Shown here one piece after another: positions 8,917-17,424 of a DNA stretch of 50,016 nt (position 1 is its first letter; the number at the start of each line of letters is the position of its first letter). This DNA comes from an uncultured Bacteroidales bacterium. GTDB lineage: Bacteria; Bacteroidota; Bacteroidia; Bacteroidales; Paludibacteraceae. A model generated the notes under the pieces. That model saw nothing but the letters and a program-made list of their open reading frames with translations. It was not told where the DNA came from and ran no database searches. The position numbers and the translations under genes are program-made. The DNA is taken from positions 1 through 50,016 of the forward strand of contig CAMIZG010000008.1 of NCBI GenBank assembly GCA_946403215.1, given 5' to 3'.

Positions 8917-9064
8917 TCGTGTTCGGCAATGGGGCGCACTGGCTGAGCGTTTCGCGCTCATCGGGGCTCCCCATGCCTCCACTCTTTGGTCCGAGTGCAC
9001 TACGTTAGCGCTCGCCCCAAGTAAGGAGGCACCTCTATGCCGAGTGAGAGGGTTATGTTATACA
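8917..9064 (-). promoter_or_regulatory. Structured nusA-infB leader
   Basis: 148 bases between the nusA stop and the infB ATG with several inverted repeats: GCCTCC/GGAGGC (8975-8980 with 9025-9030), TGAGCG/CGCTCA around a TTTCG loop (8944-8960), GGGG-CT-CCCC (8963-8972) and ACTC/GAGT (8981-8996). No TAnnTTTG promoter is visible. It could be an RNA structure controlling infB translation or a degenerate repeat; function is inference. Confidence 0.4.
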
Positions 9065-10324
9065 TTAATCGTCTGCAAATTCTGCTTCGAGGATGCGGAT
9101 AACGTCGTCGATTGTTTCCTCTTCAAGGTCTGTACGCTTGATGAGCTCGTCTTTATCAACAGCGAGCACGGCCTTAGCTGTATCCAGTCCGGCAGCCTTG
9201 AGGGTGTCGATAACCCACTGGTCGATCTCATCGTTGAACTCCTCGAGGTAGATATCCTCGACATCTTCGCCTTCCATTTCGCGGTACACCTCAATCTCGT
9301 AACCGGTAAGCATACTTGCGAGCTTGATGTTATAGCCTCCCTTACCGATAGCCAGACTAACCTCTTCGCTCTTGAGATAAACCTCGGCTTTCTTCTCCTC
9401 CTCGTTGATGGTCATTGAGGATATCTTAGCGGGTGCGAGAGCACGCTGGATATAGAGGTTGATGTTCGAGGAGTAGTTGATAACGTCGATATTCTCATTG
9501 CGCAACTCGCGAACAATGCCATGGATACGTGCCCCCTTGATACCTACGCAAGCGCCAACGGGGTCGATACGGTCGTCGAAGCTCTGCACAGCCACCTTGG
9601 CACGCTCACCCGGGATGCGGGCGATGTTCTTGATACCAATCAGTCCATCGTGTACCTCAGGCACCTCCTGCTCGAAGAGGCGCTGCAGGAACAGCGGGCT
9701 GGTACGGCTCAGGATGATCTTCGGGTTCTGGTTCTTGTTATCCACCTGAACGACTACGGCACGCACGGTGTCGCCCTTGCGGTAAAAGTCAGTCGGGATC
9801 TGGTTCTGCTTAGGCAGATAGAGTTCGTTGTTGTCCTCATCGAGGAGGAGCATCTCTTTCTTCCAGACCTGGTATAGTTCGCCGGACACGATCTGACCGA
9901 GCTTCTCGCTATAACGCATATAAAGGTCTTCCTTCTTCAGGTCAAGAATCTTCGTTGCGAGGGTCTGACGCAGGTTGAGAATCATACGGCGTCCGAACAC
10001 GCTGAAGTCCACGCGGTCGGTAACCTCCTCGCCTACCTCAGCCTCGTCGTCGAGCTTGAGGGCGTCGGAGAGTGCGATCTGGGTATTCTCGTTGGCTACA
10101 TCGTCATCCTCCATGACGAGTCGGTTACGATACACCTCCAGGTCACCCTTGTCGGGGTTGATGATCACGTCGTAGTTGGCGTCAGTGCCATACATCTTGG
10201 CTATCACGCTGCGGAACGATTCTTCCAGCACGTTGATAAGCGTCTGTTTGTCAATGTTCTTGAACTCCTTGAAGTCCTTGAAAATCTCAATCAAATTGAT
10301 TGAATCAGTTTTTTTTGTTGCCAT
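9065..10324 (-). CDS. nusA: Transcription termination/antitermination factor NusA
   Basis: 419 residues. N-terminal RNA-polymerase-binding domain (LIEIFKDFKEFKNIDKQTLI...), S1 domain in the middle, then two KH domains (around IPGERAKVAVQSFDDRIDPVGACVGIKGARIHGI and EVSLAIGKGGYNIKLASMLTGYEIEV) and an acidic C-terminal tail. Binds RNA polymerase and nascent RNA, modulating pausing and termination. Length matches Bacteroidota NusA, which is shorter than the E. coli protein because it lacks the two C-terminal repeats. The rimP-nusA-infB order is the usual bacterial arrangement. Confidence 0.97.
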   Translation of the reverse strand: MATKKTDSINLIEIFKDFKEFKNIDKQTLINVLEESFRSVIAKMYGTDANYDVIINPDKGDLEVYRNRLVMEDDDVANENTQIALSDALKLDDEAEVGEEVTDRVDFSVFGRRMILNLRQTLATKILDLKKEDLYMRYSEKLGQIVSGELYQVWKKEMLLLDEDNNELYLPKQNQIPTDFYRKGDTVRAVVVQVDNKNQNPKIILSRTSPLFLQRLFEQEVPEVHDGLIGIKNIARIPGERAKVAVQSFDDRIDPVGACVGIKGARIHGIVRELRNENIDVINYSSNINLYIQRALAPAKISSMTINEEEKKAEVYLKSEEVSLAIGKGGYNIKLASMLTGYEIEVYREMEGEDVEDIYLEEFNDEIDQWVIDTLKAAGLDTAKAVLAVDKDELIKRTDLEEETIDDVIRILEAEFADD

Positions 10325-10357
10325 ATTTTGTTTGTGTTATTATTCGATTTTACCGTG

Positions 10358-10388
10358 GAGCCCAGAAACCCCGGAAAGCCCAGAAGGC
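10358..10388. repeat. Short repeat patch in the rimP-nusA junction
   Basis: AGCCCAGAA occurs twice (around 10358 and 10377) with a CCCCGGAA-like unit between, filling the junction between the rimP stop and nusA start. Same style as the other junction patches but a different unit. Confidence 0.5.
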
Positions 10389-10868
10389 TTAGAACTTGAG
10401 GTCGTACTTGACGTACTTGGGTTCGTCGTAGCGCCAGGTGTGGGTGACCATTTGCTTGCGCACCTTCTTCTTGCCGGCATCGGTCAGTTCGGTCACTTTC
10501 TCCTCCACGTCCACGCTGAATGAATCATCATCCACGCTAACCAGTTGCCCGCGCAGTTTCCTGCCATCGGCCTGCAACACTTCGACATCATGACCAAGGT
10601 GTTTGTTGAACTGCATCTTGGTCTTGAAGGGTGCGACCAGGCTCACGCTGCCCACCTCGAGGGCGTAGTCGGGTTCGCCTTGCTGCTCCAAGAAATCCAC
10701 GAGCCGGCGGTTGAGTCCGCCACAGAAATCAACATCCGTTCCCCCGAGATGATCCACCTCGACAAGAATAGAGTTGTCAGGATGAATATCCAGGGTTATC
10801 AGCTCGTAACCCGTCCCATGAATGAACTGCTCAATGCAGCTGCGTATGTCCTGTTGGCTTGTAATCAT
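10389..10868 (-). CDS. rimP: Ribosome maturation factor RimP
   Basis: 159 residues. RimP N-terminal domain (YELITLDIHPDNSILVEVDHLGGTDVDFCGGLNRRLVDFL..., then YALEVGSVSLVAPF) followed by the SH3-like C-terminal domain (VEVLQADGRKLRGQLVSVDDDSFSVDVEE). Helps assemble the 30S subunit. Note that the usual family signature EVSSPGLDRPL is changed to EVGSVSLVAPF, which is common in Bacteroidota. First gene after a TAnnTTTG promoter at 10972, with a hairpin in the leader. Confidence 0.93.
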   Translation of the reverse strand: MITSQQDIRSCIEQFIHGTGYELITLDIHPDNSILVEVDHLGGTDVDFCGGLNRRLVDFLEQQGEPDYALEVGSVSLVAPFKTKMQFNKHLGHDVEVLQADGRKLRGQLVSVDDDSFSVDVEEKVTELTDAGKKKVRKQMVTHTWRYDEPKYVKYDLKF

Positions 10869-10926
10869 TCGTGTTCGCTTATTGGATGGATGTCGGCACG
10901 CAAAATGCCCTCATTTATTATCACGT

Positions 10927-10950
10927 GAGGAGACCTTGTTGGGTCCCCTC
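10927..10950 (-). promoter_or_regulatory. Hairpin in the rimP leader
   Basis: Nine-base-pair stem GAGGGGACC / GGTCTCCTC (one G-U pair) with a CAACAA loop, lying between the promoter at 10965-10972 and the rimP ATG. No U tract follows, so it is more likely a leader structure than a terminator. Confidence 0.5.
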
Positions 10951-10964
10951 ATTCGTTTCGCGTG

Positions 10965-10972
10965 CAAAGGTA
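10965..10972 (-). promoter_or_regulatory. Bacteroidota -7 box for rimP-nusA-infB
   Basis: Minus-strand TACCTTTG, with a TTG element about 20 bases upstream. It stands 97 bases before the rimP start, giving a leader of about 90 bases. Likely drives the rimP-nusA-infB-ribF and following genes. Confidence 0.7.
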
Positions 10973-11038
10973 CAAAATATTTTGCAGAAATGCAAGAGTT
11001 TGCGCATTTTTTTTCTCATAAGGTGCATTTTTCTACAT

Positions 11039-11062
11039 TTCTGCCACACAGACACGGCAGAA
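11039..11062 (-). other. Inverted repeat after the M23 peptidase gene
   Basis: TTCTGCC / GGCAGAA arms of 7 bp around a 10-base loop, 19 bases past the M23 stop. There is no T-run on either strand after it, so it may be a weak or factor-dependent terminator or simply an mRNA end structure. Confidence 0.3.
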
Positions 11063-11080
11063 TACGGGCGAGCCGCGGTA

Positions 11081-12052
11081 TTAATCCAACATATCGCCGT
11101 AGTTGTTTGACAGTTGGATCATCTGATCGTACTGCTCGGGATCAAGGTCGTAGAAGTAATAATTGCGCGGGTCGATGTGATGTCCCTGGAAGTGCACTTC
11201 GTAATGCAGATGCGGGCCGGTGGATTTGCCTGTGCTTCCAACTAAGGCGATTATATCCGAACGCTTGACATTCTGCCCTACCTTGACCAGCGCCTTGTAC
11301 AGGTGGGCATACAAGGTTTCGTAGCCAAAGCCGTGATCGATGACGACCGTATTTCCATACCCCTGGCGCCAGCCGACGAAGGTGACCTTGCCATTGCCGG
11401 TAGCAAAGATCTCCGTACCGGTAGGAGCCGTGAAATCCATGCCTGCGTGGAACTTACGCACGTGGTACACGGGGTCGATACGCACACCGTAGCCTGAAGC
11501 CACACGTGTCAGATCCTTGTTGAGCACAGGCTGGATAGCGGGGATATTCTCCATACGAATCTCGCGCGTCTTGGCCAGATCGATGATCTCCTCGTAGGAT
11601 TTGGCCTGCACGTACGTCTGCTTCTCCAGCAGATCGACCTTACGCGTGAGGTCGGCAGCCAGTTGGGTGTTAGCCAGACGGGAAATATTGTCGTAATAAT
11701 CCATACTGACGTTAATACCTCTGCGTGAGGACGCAGGTATCGGCTCTGCGCCCAGGATAACGCGGTAGAGGTTATCGTCGCGCTGCTGCAGGTCGGCCAA
11801 CACGAGTTGCATGCTCTCGCAACGCTTGCTGAGCAGTTCGTACTGTGCCTCGAGGGTTTGCTTCTCCGATATGAGCTGGCGCTCCTTGGGCGATGGGAAG
11901 AAGGAGAAGAAGATATAGAAGAACAATATACCCAAGCATATACCTCCAAGGATATACCACCCGGCCTTTCGCAGCCAGTACTTGAATCCGTGCTCCACCC
12001 GCTCCATGGCGAGCGTCTCGGGATTGATATTGAAGTGTGATCGTTTTACCAT
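11081..12052 (-). CDS. M23 family metallopeptidase, membrane anchored
   Basis: 323 residues. One membrane helix at about 33-53 (YILGGICLGILFFYIFFSFF), a periplasmic coiled coil (about 57-95, then DLTRKVDLLEKQ...), and a LytM/M23 domain at about 185-310. The zinc ligands are present: H202 and D206 (FHAGMDF) and H283 in GPHLHYEVH, with the partner H281, so the endopeptidase should be active. Family members cut peptide cross-bridges of peptidoglycan and help cell division or growth. Probably co-transcribed with mnmA upstream; a short repeat patch fills the gap. Confidence 0.93.
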   Translation of the reverse strand: MVKRSHFNINPETLAMERVEHGFKYWLRKAGWYILGGICLGILFFYIFFSFFPSPKERQLISEKQTLEAQYELLSKRCESMQLVLADLQQRDDNLYRVILGAEPIPASSRRGINVSMDYYDNISRLANTQLAADLTRKVDLLEKQTYVQAKSYEEIIDLAKTREIRMENIPAIQPVLNKDLTRVASGYGVRIDPVYHVRKFHAGMDFTAPTGTEIFATGNGKVTFVGWRQGYGNTVVIDHGFGYETLYAHLYKALVKVGQNVKRSDIIALVGSTGKSTGPHLHYEVHFQGHHIDPRNYYFYDLDPEQYDQMIQLSNNYGDMLD

Positions 12053-12056
12053 ATGT

Positions 12057-12074
12057 CAGTCGAAAGTCGAAAGC
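12057..12074. repeat. 18-bp GTCGAAA repeat patch at the M23-mnmA junction
   Basis: CAGTCGAAAGTCGAAAGC, identical to 6145-6162. It makes up nearly the whole gap between the M23 start and the mnmA stop. Confidence 0.85.
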
Positions 12075-13147
12075 TATTCAATTATACCGCCACCAACGAC
12101 GAGGTTATCCTTGTAGAGCACGAGCGACTGTCCGGGTGTAGGCGCCCATACGGGTTCGTGGAAGCGGAGAGTAGCGGTGGTTGCATCGTTGCTGAATTCG
12201 AGTATTGCGGGCACCGGTGCCGAGCGGTAGCGGATGCGTGCCTCCACCTGAGGCGATCCGGTCAGCCACTGCCTGTCGCGGATACGAATGTCGCGCGCCG
12301 TAACAAGGGTCGTATTCAGGTCGTCGTGACGGCCGAGCGTAATGCGGTTGGCAGTGGTGTCGATCTTCGTGACAAACGCCGGGTATCCGAGCGCCACGCC
12401 CAAGCCCTTGCGCTGGCCAATGGTGTAGAACGGGCAGCCCCGGTGCTGCCCCACCACCTTGCCGTTGGCATCGACGTACTCGCCGGGCTCAGGATGCACA
12501 CCTTGCCCAGCCAGAAAGCCGCGGTAGTCATTATCCGGAATGAAGCACACCTCTTGCGACTCGGGTTTCCTGACCAAAGCATCAAAGCCATGTTCGGCAG
12601 CAATGCGCCGCACCTGATCCTTGTTCAGATCGCCCAGCGGGAAGCAAGTAACCCCCAGGTTTGCCTCGGTGAGCATCCACAGGAAGTATGTCTGATCCTT
12701 GCGTGTGTCGGCGGCGGTACTGAGGTACAGATGCCCGCCATGCGCTGCTATGCGTGCGTAGTGGCCGGTGGCTATCATCTCGCAGCCGAACTCACGCGCC
12801 GCATCAAGCAAAGCGCCCCACTTAATGTGGCTATTGCACAGCACGCAGGGGTTAGGCGTACGGCCGTGGGCGTACTCGTCGACAAAGTTACGGATCACGT
12901 GCTCGCGAAACGTATCGCGGAAATCCACAATGTGGTGCTCAAAGCCCATGCGCTCGGCGTTGTGCCTGGCCTCCATGATACTCTCGACGGAGCAACAGCC
13001 TTTCTCCTTAGCCAGGCACGACTCCTTCATCGAGTCAAACGTTCGGAAGGTGACGCCCACCAGGTCGCAGCCCTGCTCCTTGAGAAGCAACGCACTCACC
13101 GTGGAGTCTATTCCGCCGGACATAGCTATGAGCACTCGCTTGGACAT
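12074..13147 (-). CDS. mnmA: tRNA-specific 2-thiouridylase MnmA
   Basis: 357 residues. PP-loop ATPase motif MSGGIDST at 9-16, tRNA-binding central part, and the two reactive cysteines in NPCVLCN and EVCFI that carry the persulfide and attack the tRNA. It puts the 2-thio group on U34 of the Lys, Glu and Gln tRNAs using ATP and sulfur relayed from a cysteine desulfurase. Length is normal. First gene after a TACCTTTG promoter and divergent from the transporter gene. Confidence 0.96.
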   Translation of the reverse strand: MSKRVLIAMSGGIDSTVSALLLKEQGCDLVGVTFRTFDSMKESCLAKEKGCCSVESIMEARHNAERMGFEHHIVDFRDTFREHVIRNFVDEYAHGRTPNPCVLCNSHIKWGALLDAAREFGCEMIATGHYARIAAHGGHLYLSTAADTRKDQTYFLWMLTEANLGVTCFPLGDLNKDQVRRIAAEHGFDALVRKPESQEVCFIPDNDYRGFLAGQGVHPEPGEYVDANGKVVGQHRGCPFYTIGQRKGLGVALGYPAFVTKIDTTANRITLGRHDDLNTTLVTARDIRIRDRQWLTGSPQVEARIRYRSAPVPAILEFSNDATTATLRFHEPVWAPTPGQSLVLYKDNLVVGGGIIE

Positions 13148-13154
13148 AACAACA

Positions 13155-13175
13155 ACCTTTGCGCCTGCAAAGGTA
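13155..13175 (-). promoter_or_regulatory. mnmA promoter -7 box inside a perfect inverted repeat
   Basis: Minus-strand TACCTTTG at 13175-13168. The inverted repeat ACCTTTGC-GCCT-GCAAAGGT (13155-13174) covers the box and the likely transcription start, so a DNA-binding dimer or an RNA hairpin at the very 5' end is conceivable. Confidence 0.6.
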
Positions 13176-13258
13176 CAAAAAAAATATCAAATATGCAAAT
13201 TTTCGTTTACTTATTTTATTTTTCTTTGCTGAAATTTGGAAATACGAGAATTTTTTAG

Positions 13259-13266
13259 TACCTTTG
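13259..13266 (+). promoter_or_regulatory. Bacteroidota -7 box for the transporter-YfhO-GT10 genes
   Basis: TACCTTTG 24 bases before the ATG at 13290. It rules out an upstream in-frame start at 13236, which would lie before the promoter. Confidence 0.7.
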
Positions 13267-13289
13267 CGCCAAATAATGTATTCATTTCG

Positions 13290-14951
13290 ATGAATTGGTT
13301 TACAAATTTGTTTATCGGCACGGGGATTGCCCACTCGATCTTTGCTTTGTGCCTTGTTATCGGCTGCGGCATTTTTCTTAGCCACAAGCTGAAGTTTCGG
13401 GGTATCACGCTTGGCATCACGTGGATATTATTCTGCGGAATTGCTTTTTCGCATTTAGGCATGCGTCTTGACCCGATGGTGGAGGCTTTTGCCAAGGATC
13501 TGGGACTTATCTTGTTCGTATATTCCATTGGTTTACAAGTTGGCCCCGGATTTTTCTCCTCGTTCGGCAAACAGAGTCTGAGGATGAATCTGATGGCGGC
13601 CGCAATCGTGCTGCTGGGTTGCCTGACGGCCTATATCATCCACCTGTGTTCGGGTGTGGATATAGCGACGATGGCAGGCGTGCTGTCGGGTGCTGTGACG
13701 AACACTCCCGGCTTAGGTGCAGCCGAACAGGCGTACATGGATATCCGCGGTGTGAGCAACCCGAACATAGCCGCCGGCTACGCGATGGCCTATCCGCTGG
13801 GTGTGGTAGGAATCATACTGTCGCTGATGGCGTTCAAGTGGATCTTCCGCATGTCGCTTGACAAGGAGGAGGAGAAGGTGAACGCCACCCGAAAGCAGCA
13901 GGACGAGATAGAGCACATTGATATCCGCCTGACCAACCCGCAGGTGGATGGCATCCATCTGTCGGAGCTGTCGCAGTACTGCCAGGTGCACTTCATCGTA
14001 TCGCGACTGGTTCATCCCAACGGCACGGATATGATCGCCGAGAGCAACAGTGTGCTGCACATGGGTGACACGATCCGTGTGGTGATCGACAAGCGCTACA
14101 AGAAGAGTATTATGCTGCTGGGTGAGCAGACCAAGCTCGACGACCAGTTGGCTGCCCCGCGTTCGCTCGTGTCGAGGCACATAATTGTCACCAAACCCGA
14201 GTTGAACGGCAAGCGCATAGGTGACCTGCACGTGCGCGAGACGTACCGTATATCTATAACGCGTATACGTCGCGCGGGTGTTGACCTGCTGGCTACCCAC
14301 GACCTTATCCTGCAACTGGGCGACCGTCTGACCATCGTAGGTGAGGAGAACGTGATGCCCAAGCTGGAGCAGCTGTTCGGCAACTCGGCCAAGAAGCTCG
14401 ACGCGCCCAACCTGATCTCGCTGTTCTTCGGTATCGTGCTGGGCATCGGCTTGGGAAGTATTCCGTTCAGCCTGCCCGGGCTGTCGCAGCCGTTCAAGTT
14501 AGGCTTGGCGGGCGGTACGCTGATTGTAGCAATACTGATTGCATACTTTGGTCCCAAATACAAGATTGTAACATTCACCACCACCAGCGCCAACCTGATG
14601 ATCCGCGAGATAGGCATCAGTCTGTTCCTTGCGGCAGTCGGTTTAGGCGCAGGCAAGGAGTTCATCCCCACCCTAATGAACGGCGGCTACGTATGGATCG
14701 GCTACGGCGTGCTGATCACGCTTATCCCTCTGCTGACAGTGGGCATCATCTCACGCCTGTGGCTCAAGCTCGACTACTTCTCTCTGATGGGACTCATAGC
14801 CGGTTCGACCACTGACCCGCCGGCACTGGCGTACGCTACGGCACAAAGCTCGCAGAACGATAACGCGGCCGTCAGCTACTCAACCGTTTATCCGCTCACT
14901 ATGTTCCTGCGCGTGCTGACGGCACAGATCATGATCATGGTGCTAGTATAG
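13290..14951 (+). CDS. AspT/YidE-YbjL family putative transporter
   Basis: 553 residues from ATG at 13290. Two blocks of membrane helices (about 1-180 and 380-553), each with the AspT/YidE/YbjL duplication signature (GVLSGAVTNTPGLGAAEQA in the first, LIAGSTTDPPALAYA in the second). Between them are two RCK_C (TrkA_C) regulatory domains (IDIRLTNPQVDGIHLSEL... and HIIVTKPELNGKRIGDL...). The family includes the aspartate:alanine exchanger AspT, but most members have unknown substrates. The paired RCK_C domains suggest control by a bound nucleotide or ion. Probably shares a transcript with yfhO and the fucosyltransferase. Confidence 0.92.
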   Translation: MNWFTNLFIGTGIAHSIFALCLVIGCGIFLSHKLKFRGITLGITWILFCGIAFSHLGMRLDPMVEAFAKDLGLILFVYSIGLQVGPGFFSSFGKQSLRMNLMAAAIVLLGCLTAYIIHLCSGVDIATMAGVLSGAVTNTPGLGAAEQAYMDIRGVSNPNIAAGYAMAYPLGVVGIILSLMAFKWIFRMSLDKEEEKVNATRKQQDEIEHIDIRLTNPQVDGIHLSELSQYCQVHFIVSRLVHPNGTDMIAESNSVLHMGDTIRVVIDKRYKKSIMLLGEQTKLDDQLAAPRSLVSRHIIVTKPELNGKRIGDLHVRETYRISITRIRRAGVDLLATHDLILQLGDRLTIVGEENVMPKLEQLFGNSAKKLDAPNLISLFFGIVLGIGLGSIPFSLPGLSQPFKLGLAGGTLIVAILIAYFGPKYKIVTFTTTSANLMIREIGISLFLAAVGLGAGKEFIPTLMNGGYVWIGYGVLITLIPLLTVGIISRLWLKLDYFSLMGLIAGSTTDPPALAYATAQSSQNDNAAVSYSTVYPLTMFLRVLTAQIMIMVLV

Positions 14952-14985
14952 TAACACAACTGTTCATACGAAATACTCAAACGAA

Positions 14986-17424
14986 ATGATAAAGACAGAT
15001 TGGAAGAAACTACTGCCCGAGCTGATAATCCTCGGCATATTCATTGTTGCATCGGCTATCTACTTCTGGCCAGCCTTGCAGGGGAAGGTGATCTACGCGG
15101 GCGATAACATCAATGCGGAAGGTGCCGTGCATCAGAACTACACGTATTTCCAAGAGACGGGCGAAAGCAGTTACTGGACCAACGCGCAGTTCTCCGGCAT
15201 GCCGGCGTACCAGATCGGCGGTTTTCGGTACAAGGCCACCCAGCTGTTGTTGCCGTTCTATCGTTTTCTGCATTGGGGAGCGAGCAATGTATATTTCCTG
15301 ATGCTCTTCTACCTGATAGCATTCTACTGCCTGCTGCGCGCCTTTGCTATCGACAAGTGGATTAGCATGGCTGGCTCGTTTGCGATCTCGCTGTCCAGTT
15401 ACTTTTTTGTTATTATAGCCGCATCGCACAACGGCAAATGCATCGCTATCACGTGGATGACCCTTGCCATGGTCGGCTTCCTGCTGACAATGCGGCACAA
15501 GTATGCACCGGGGGCTATACTGACCATGTTCTTCATCCCCTTCGGTATGTATATCCACCCGCAGATGGCGTATTATATCTGCATGCTGATCGGTGTGCTG
15601 TACGTTGCGGAGCTGTATATCCATCTTCGCGCCGGACAGTGGAAGGAGCTGCTGCTTGCCACCCTAATCTTCGGAGCTTCGTTTGCAGTGGGTACAGGTA
15701 TCGGTGCTTCGGGGTTCTTTGCCAACAGCGAGTACGCCAACCAGACGATGCGCGGCGGGCACAGCGATCTGTCCAAAGAGTCGGACGAGATGAACAAGAC
15801 CAAAGGTCTGGATCTGGACTACGCCACCGCCTGGAGTTACGGCAAGAGCGAATCATTCACCTTCCTGATCCCTAACTTCATGGGCGGCGCCAGCGGATAT
15901 AACGTAGGCACTGAATCGGTTCTGTACGATGAGTTGGTCAAGGCGCGTGTGCCCAAATCCTCCGCCAAGCAGTTCTGCCAATCGGCTCCGACCTATTGGG
16001 GGGAGAAGATGTTCACCAGCGGCGCCGTGTATATGGGTGCGATCGTGTGTATGCTGTTTGTGCTGGGCTTGCTGATCGTGCCCGGGGCATACAAGTGGGC
16101 GCTACTGGCTGCCACGCTGTTCTCGCTCCTGCTGAGCTGGGGGCACAACTTGCAATGGTTCACGGAGCTGTTCTTCCAATACTTCCCGATGTACAACAAG
16201 TTCCGCGCCGTAGAGTCGATCCTTATCGTGGCTGAGATCACGGTGCCGCTGCTGGCTATGCTGGCTATCAAGCGGCTGACGGAGGCCACGGATGACGAGA
16301 GGAAACAGCTGCAGAAACCTCTGTTCATTGCCTCGGGCATCACAGCGGGCATCTGCCTGGTATTTGCACTGTTCGGCAGTTCGCTGCTGACGTTCACCAG
16401 TTCGTATGACGCCCAGTGGAAGTCGCAGGTGGGCAACGATATTTATCAGATGATCATCGACCAGCGCATAGCCATGATGACAGCTGATGCCTGGCGCTCG
16501 TTTGCCTTCATCGCCGTAGCCACGGCACTGGTGTGGTACTACCTGTACAAGCCCTTCAAGACCCTATATCTGGGGTTGGCATTGGCGGCGCTGATCATAG
16601 CCGATATGTGGACGGTTGACAAGCGTTTCTGCAACGACTCGTCGTTCGTATCACCCAAGGATCGCGAGCGCGCCTTCAAGATCCTGCCCTACGAGGAGCA
16701 GATCTTGCGCGACAAGGATTATTTCCGTGTATTCAACACCACAGGCAGCCCGTTCAACGAGGCGCGCACCAGTTATCGCCTGCACTCGGTAGGCGGCTAC
16801 TCGGCAGCCAAGCTGCGCCGCTACCAGGACTTGATTGACGAGCACCTGAGCAAGATGAACATGAACGTGTATAACATGCTCAACACGCGCTACTTCATAG
16901 TAAAGGGAGGCAATGGTGAACAACTGGTGCAGCGTAACCCCGAAGCCATGGGCAACGCCTGGTTCGTGGATTCGATCATAGTGGTCAACAGCGCCAACGA
17001 GGAGTCCGAAGCCTTGCGCCGGCTCGACCTGCACCACGTGGCTGTCATGGATTCATCGTTCGCCCGCTACGCTTTGCCTGCCACAGCTGCTGACAGCACG
17101 GCGCAGGTCGAACTAACATCAGTCACCCCCAAGCGGCTCACGTACCAATCGCGCTCCGCAGTGGATAAGGTGCTGGTGTTCTCGGAGATATACTACCCCT
17201 TCGGCTGGCAAGCAACGGTCGACGGGCAAGCCACGGATATCTTCCGCGTGAACTATCTGCTCCGCGCCATACAGGTGCCGGCAGGCGAGCACAGCATACA
17301 GATGGTTTTTGAGCCGGAGAGCGTGCTCAAGGGCGACAGGATAGCCATTACATGCATCATTATCCTGCTGCTAACCATCATCGGAAGCATAGGATACTAT
17401 ATTTATAAAGGTACGCGCGAATGA
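14986..17424 (+). CDS. YfhO family multi-pass membrane protein
   Basis: 812 residues, about 12-14 membrane segments, with the family's N-terminal features (FWPALQGKVIYAGDNINAEG, TNAQFSGMPAYQIG) and a soluble C-terminal part ahead of a last helix. YfhO proteins have a GT-C-like fold and in Gram-positive bacteria decorate teichoic acids with sugars from polyprenyl-phosphate donors; the Bacteroidota versions are uncharacterised. The stop overlaps the start of the fucosyltransferase (ATGA), so the two proteins are probably made together and may act on the same glycan. Confidence 0.9.
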   Translation: MIKTDWKKLLPELIILGIFIVASAIYFWPALQGKVIYAGDNINAEGAVHQNYTYFQETGESSYWTNAQFSGMPAYQIGGFRYKATQLLLPFYRFLHWGASNVYFLMLFYLIAFYCLLRAFAIDKWISMAGSFAISLSSYFFVIIAASHNGKCIAITWMTLAMVGFLLTMRHKYAPGAILTMFFIPFGMYIHPQMAYYICMLIGVLYVAELYIHLRAGQWKELLLATLIFGASFAVGTGIGASGFFANSEYANQTMRGGHSDLSKESDEMNKTKGLDLDYATAWSYGKSESFTFLIPNFMGGASGYNVGTESVLYDELVKARVPKSSAKQFCQSAPTYWGEKMFTSGAVYMGAIVCMLFVLGLLIVPGAYKWALLAATLFSLLLSWGHNLQWFTELFFQYFPMYNKFRAVESILIVAEITVPLLAMLAIKRLTEATDDERKQLQKPLFIASGITAGICLVFALFGSSLLTFTSSYDAQWKSQVGNDIYQMIIDQRIAMMTADAWRSFAFIAVATALVWYYLYKPFKTLYLGLALAALIIADMWTVDKRFCNDSSFVSPKDRERAFKILPYEEQILRDKDYFRVFNTTGSPFNEARTSYRLHSVGGYSAAKLRRYQDLIDEHLSKMNMNVYNMLNTRYFIVKGGNGEQLVQRNPEAMGNAWFVDSIIVVNSANEESEALRRLDLHHVAVMDSSFARYALPATAADSTAQVELTSVTPKRLTYQSRSAVDKVLVFSEIYYPFGWQATVDGQATDIFRVNYLLRAIQVPAGEHSIQMVFEPESVLKGDRIAITCIIILLLTIIGSIGYYIYKGTRE

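Noticed and set aside
8917..9000. Extra 28 codons in frame upstream of the infB ATG
   Set aside because: The sequence ([15 protein letters not shown]...) is unlike any IF-2 start, while the family N-terminus begins exactly at 8916. The stretch also overlaps the hairpin-rich leader.
12053..13258. 401-codon open frame antisense to mnmA
   Set aside because: Opposite a clear MnmA with all catalytic motifs; translation has no recognisable domain and runs through the mnmA promoter.
13236..13289. Upstream start for the AspT-type transporter
   Set aside because: The start codon at 13236 lies upstream of the -7 box at 13259, so the codons before 13290 would largely not be transcribed.
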